Assembly: GCA_028288385.1 (NCBI GenBank)
Contig: JAQBNX010000110.1
Coordinates: 1-7,480 of the forward strand
Reading direction: 5' to 3'
DNA length: 7,480 bases
From: Spirosoma sp.
GTDB taxonomy: Bacteria; Bacteroidota; Bacteroidia; Cytophagales; Spirosomataceae
The position numbers were made by a program, and so were the translations under genes. The stretch's first letter is position 1; every line of letters begins with the position of its first letter. Below are positions 6,624 to 7,480 of the stretch, one piece after another. The notes beneath the pieces were generated by a model, which saw only the letters and a program-made list of their open reading frames with translations, had not been told where the DNA came from and did not search any database.

Positions 6624-6977
6624 ATGAAACGAGCCTTTCTGGGGGAGTTCGAAGAAGTGGTTATGTTAACCGTGGCCGTCCTCAATGAGGATGCCTACGG
6701 GGCTACCGTGACGCAGGAAATTGAAGAGAAAACCGGGCGGTCAGTTGGCTTCAGTACAGTTCACACGACGCTGCAACGGCTGGAGGAGAAAGGCTATCTC
6801 TCGTCCCAAATGGGTGGGGCTACCGCCGAGCGAGGTGGTCGCCGGAAACGCTTCTTTACCGTCACAGCCGCGGGTCGGAAAGCGCTGTGGGAAGTAAAGC
6901 AGGTACGTACTCAGTTGTGGGACGCCCTGCCCTGGCAGACCTTACAGTTGATGGGCAATGAATCGGTTTGGCCATGA
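6624..6977 (+). CDS. PadR-family transcriptional regulator
   Basis: The 117-residue protein matches the short PadR group. Residues 1-20 are the conserved lead-in (MKRAFLGEFEEVVMLTVAVL), DAYGATVTQEIEEKTGR and SVGFSTVHTTLQRLEEKGYL form the winged-helix DNA-binding part at about 23-59, and GGATAERGGRRKRFFTVT at about 64-81 is the wing. The C-terminal part is short, as usual where the family forms a compact dimer. The ATG at 6624 is the only workable start. Its TGA at 6975-6977 overlaps the ATG of the following permease gene (ATGA), so the two are translationally coupled. In Cytophagales, such PadR genes commonly sit before FtsX/MacB-type permeases, which they are thought to regulate. The inducer is unknown. 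Confidence 0.95.
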   Translation: MKRAFLGEFEEVVMLTVAVLNEDAYGATVTQEIEEKTGRSVGFSTVHTTLQRLEEKGYLSSQMGGATAERGGRRKRFFTVTAAGRKALWEVKQVRTQLWDALPWQTLQLMGNESVWP

Positions 6978-7480
6978 AGATGCCCCACCCCCCCAAACAC
7001 GTCCGACCACCTCACTGGGCCCAGAAACTCCTGACCCGGTGGGGCCATCCTGATACGCTGGAAGAAGTGCAGGGCGATCTGCTGGAGTTGTATGCCTATT
7101 GGGTACAGACGGTCGGCAAACAGGAGGCCGACTGGCGTTTTTGGCTGAGTGCGTTGAAACTGCTACGCCCCCTGGCCAATTCGAAACGGGCACGCGAGTA
7201 TCCTCAACCTTTTTTACTTAGTCCTGGTATGCTACGAAACTACTTTACCATCGCCTGGCGGACCCTCGCCCACAACAAGGTGTATTCACTCATCAACGTC
7301 ATGGGCCTGAGCTTCGGTTTGGCCGCTGCTATGCTCATCATGCTGTATGCCAAAGACGAGGTCAGCTACGACCGTTTTCACGCTAACAACCCGCATATAT
7401 ACCGCATTACCAACCGGCAGTTAACTCCTGCTGGGGTCCAGGAAAGCGTTGGGACTAATACGGGCTATTTTCAGGGCCCT
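6974..7480 (+). CDS. FtsX/MacB-type ABC transporter permease with N-terminal prefix domain (3' end outside window)
   Basis: The frame from the ATG at 6974 is open for 169 codons to the window edge. Residues about 12-75 form a soluble prefix (PPHWAQKLLTRWGHPDTLEE, VQGDLLELYAYW, WRFWLSALKLLRPL) that resembles the permease prefix domain of Bacteroidota transporters. At residue 86 the familiar permease N-terminus begins (MLRNYFTIAWRTLAHNKVYS), then the first membrane segment (about 104-126, LINVMGLSFGLAAAMLIMLY), then the MacB-like periplasmic domain (DEVSYDRFH, IYRIT). Family members are about 800-900 residues, so most is missing. They work with a separate ATPase in export or envelope stress functions; no ATPase is visible here. 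The start overlaps the padR stop by 4 bp, and ATG at 6980 is an alternative start. A run of seven C at 6988-6994 lies in the first codons. Confidence 0.93.
   Translation, partial: MKMPHPPKHVRPPHWAQKLLTRWGHPDTLEEVQGDLLELYAYWVQTVGKQEADWRFWLSALKLLRPLANSKRAREYPQPFLLSPGMLRNYFTIAWRTLAHNKVYSLINVMGLSFGLAAAMLIMLYAKDEVSYDRFHANNPHIYRITNRQLTPAGVQESVGTNTGYFQGP

Noticed and set aside
6375..6688. Open frames of 60-71 codons on both strands upstream of padR
   Set aside because: They overlap each other and the hairpins, show no protein-like pattern, and the plus-strand one runs out of frame into padR.
6942..7193. 83-codon minus-strand open frame
   Set aside because: It is antisense to the padR end and the permease prefix, both of which are recognised; it is a shadow.
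1..7480. CRISPR array, tRNA, rRNA or insertion-sequence ends
   Set aside because: I saw no regularly spaced direct repeats, tRNA-like arms, rRNA segments or transposase motifs flanked by terminal repeats.

Overview
The window looks like chromosomal DNA of a Bacteroidota member, most likely a Cytophagales bacterium of the Spirosoma type. This rests on the SusC/SusD outer-membrane pair, the PadR regulator coupled to an FtsX/MacB-type permease with a soluble N-terminal prefix, the lack of clear Shine-Dalgarno sequences, and a TAnnTTTG-type promoter element. The genus is inference from style and was not tested by a search.

Layout. Positions 1-4522 (minus strand) hold a two-gene operon: a complete SusC-family TonB-dependent transporter (4522 to 1418), then, 20 bp downstream, a SusD-family lipoprotein (1397 to beyond position 1) that lacks only its extreme C-terminus. 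Positions 4523-4785 are an AT-rich divergent control region with a repeated AATG(TTG)CAATA-like motif next to susC and a candidate promoter and dyad facing the other way. Positions 4786-5523 (plus) encode an IclR-family regulator, probably the local regulator of the SusCD operon. Positions 5606-6031 (minus) encode a stand-alone CheY-like response regulator that starts at TTG. Positions 6032-6623 contain no convincing full-length gene, but do contain a plausible 48-codon ORF, a short open frame overlapping its start, and three successive inverted repeats. Positions 6624-6977 (plus) encode a PadR-family repressor. Its stop overlaps by 4 bp the start of a permease gene that runs off the right edge (6974-7480).

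How the genes fit together. SusC and SusD form a lidded outer-membrane uptake complex for a glycan or other large nutrient. No degradative enzyme is in the window, so the substrate is unknown; control by an IclR protein suggests induction by a small catabolic intermediate. The PadR-permease pair is a separate unit, a self-contained regulator and transporter module. Nothing in the window links the response regulator to a kinase.

I found no clear evidence of an entirely new system. The parts least explained by known families are the inverted-repeat-rich stretch upstream of padR, the small ORF cluster at 6150-6412, and the motif array in front of susC.
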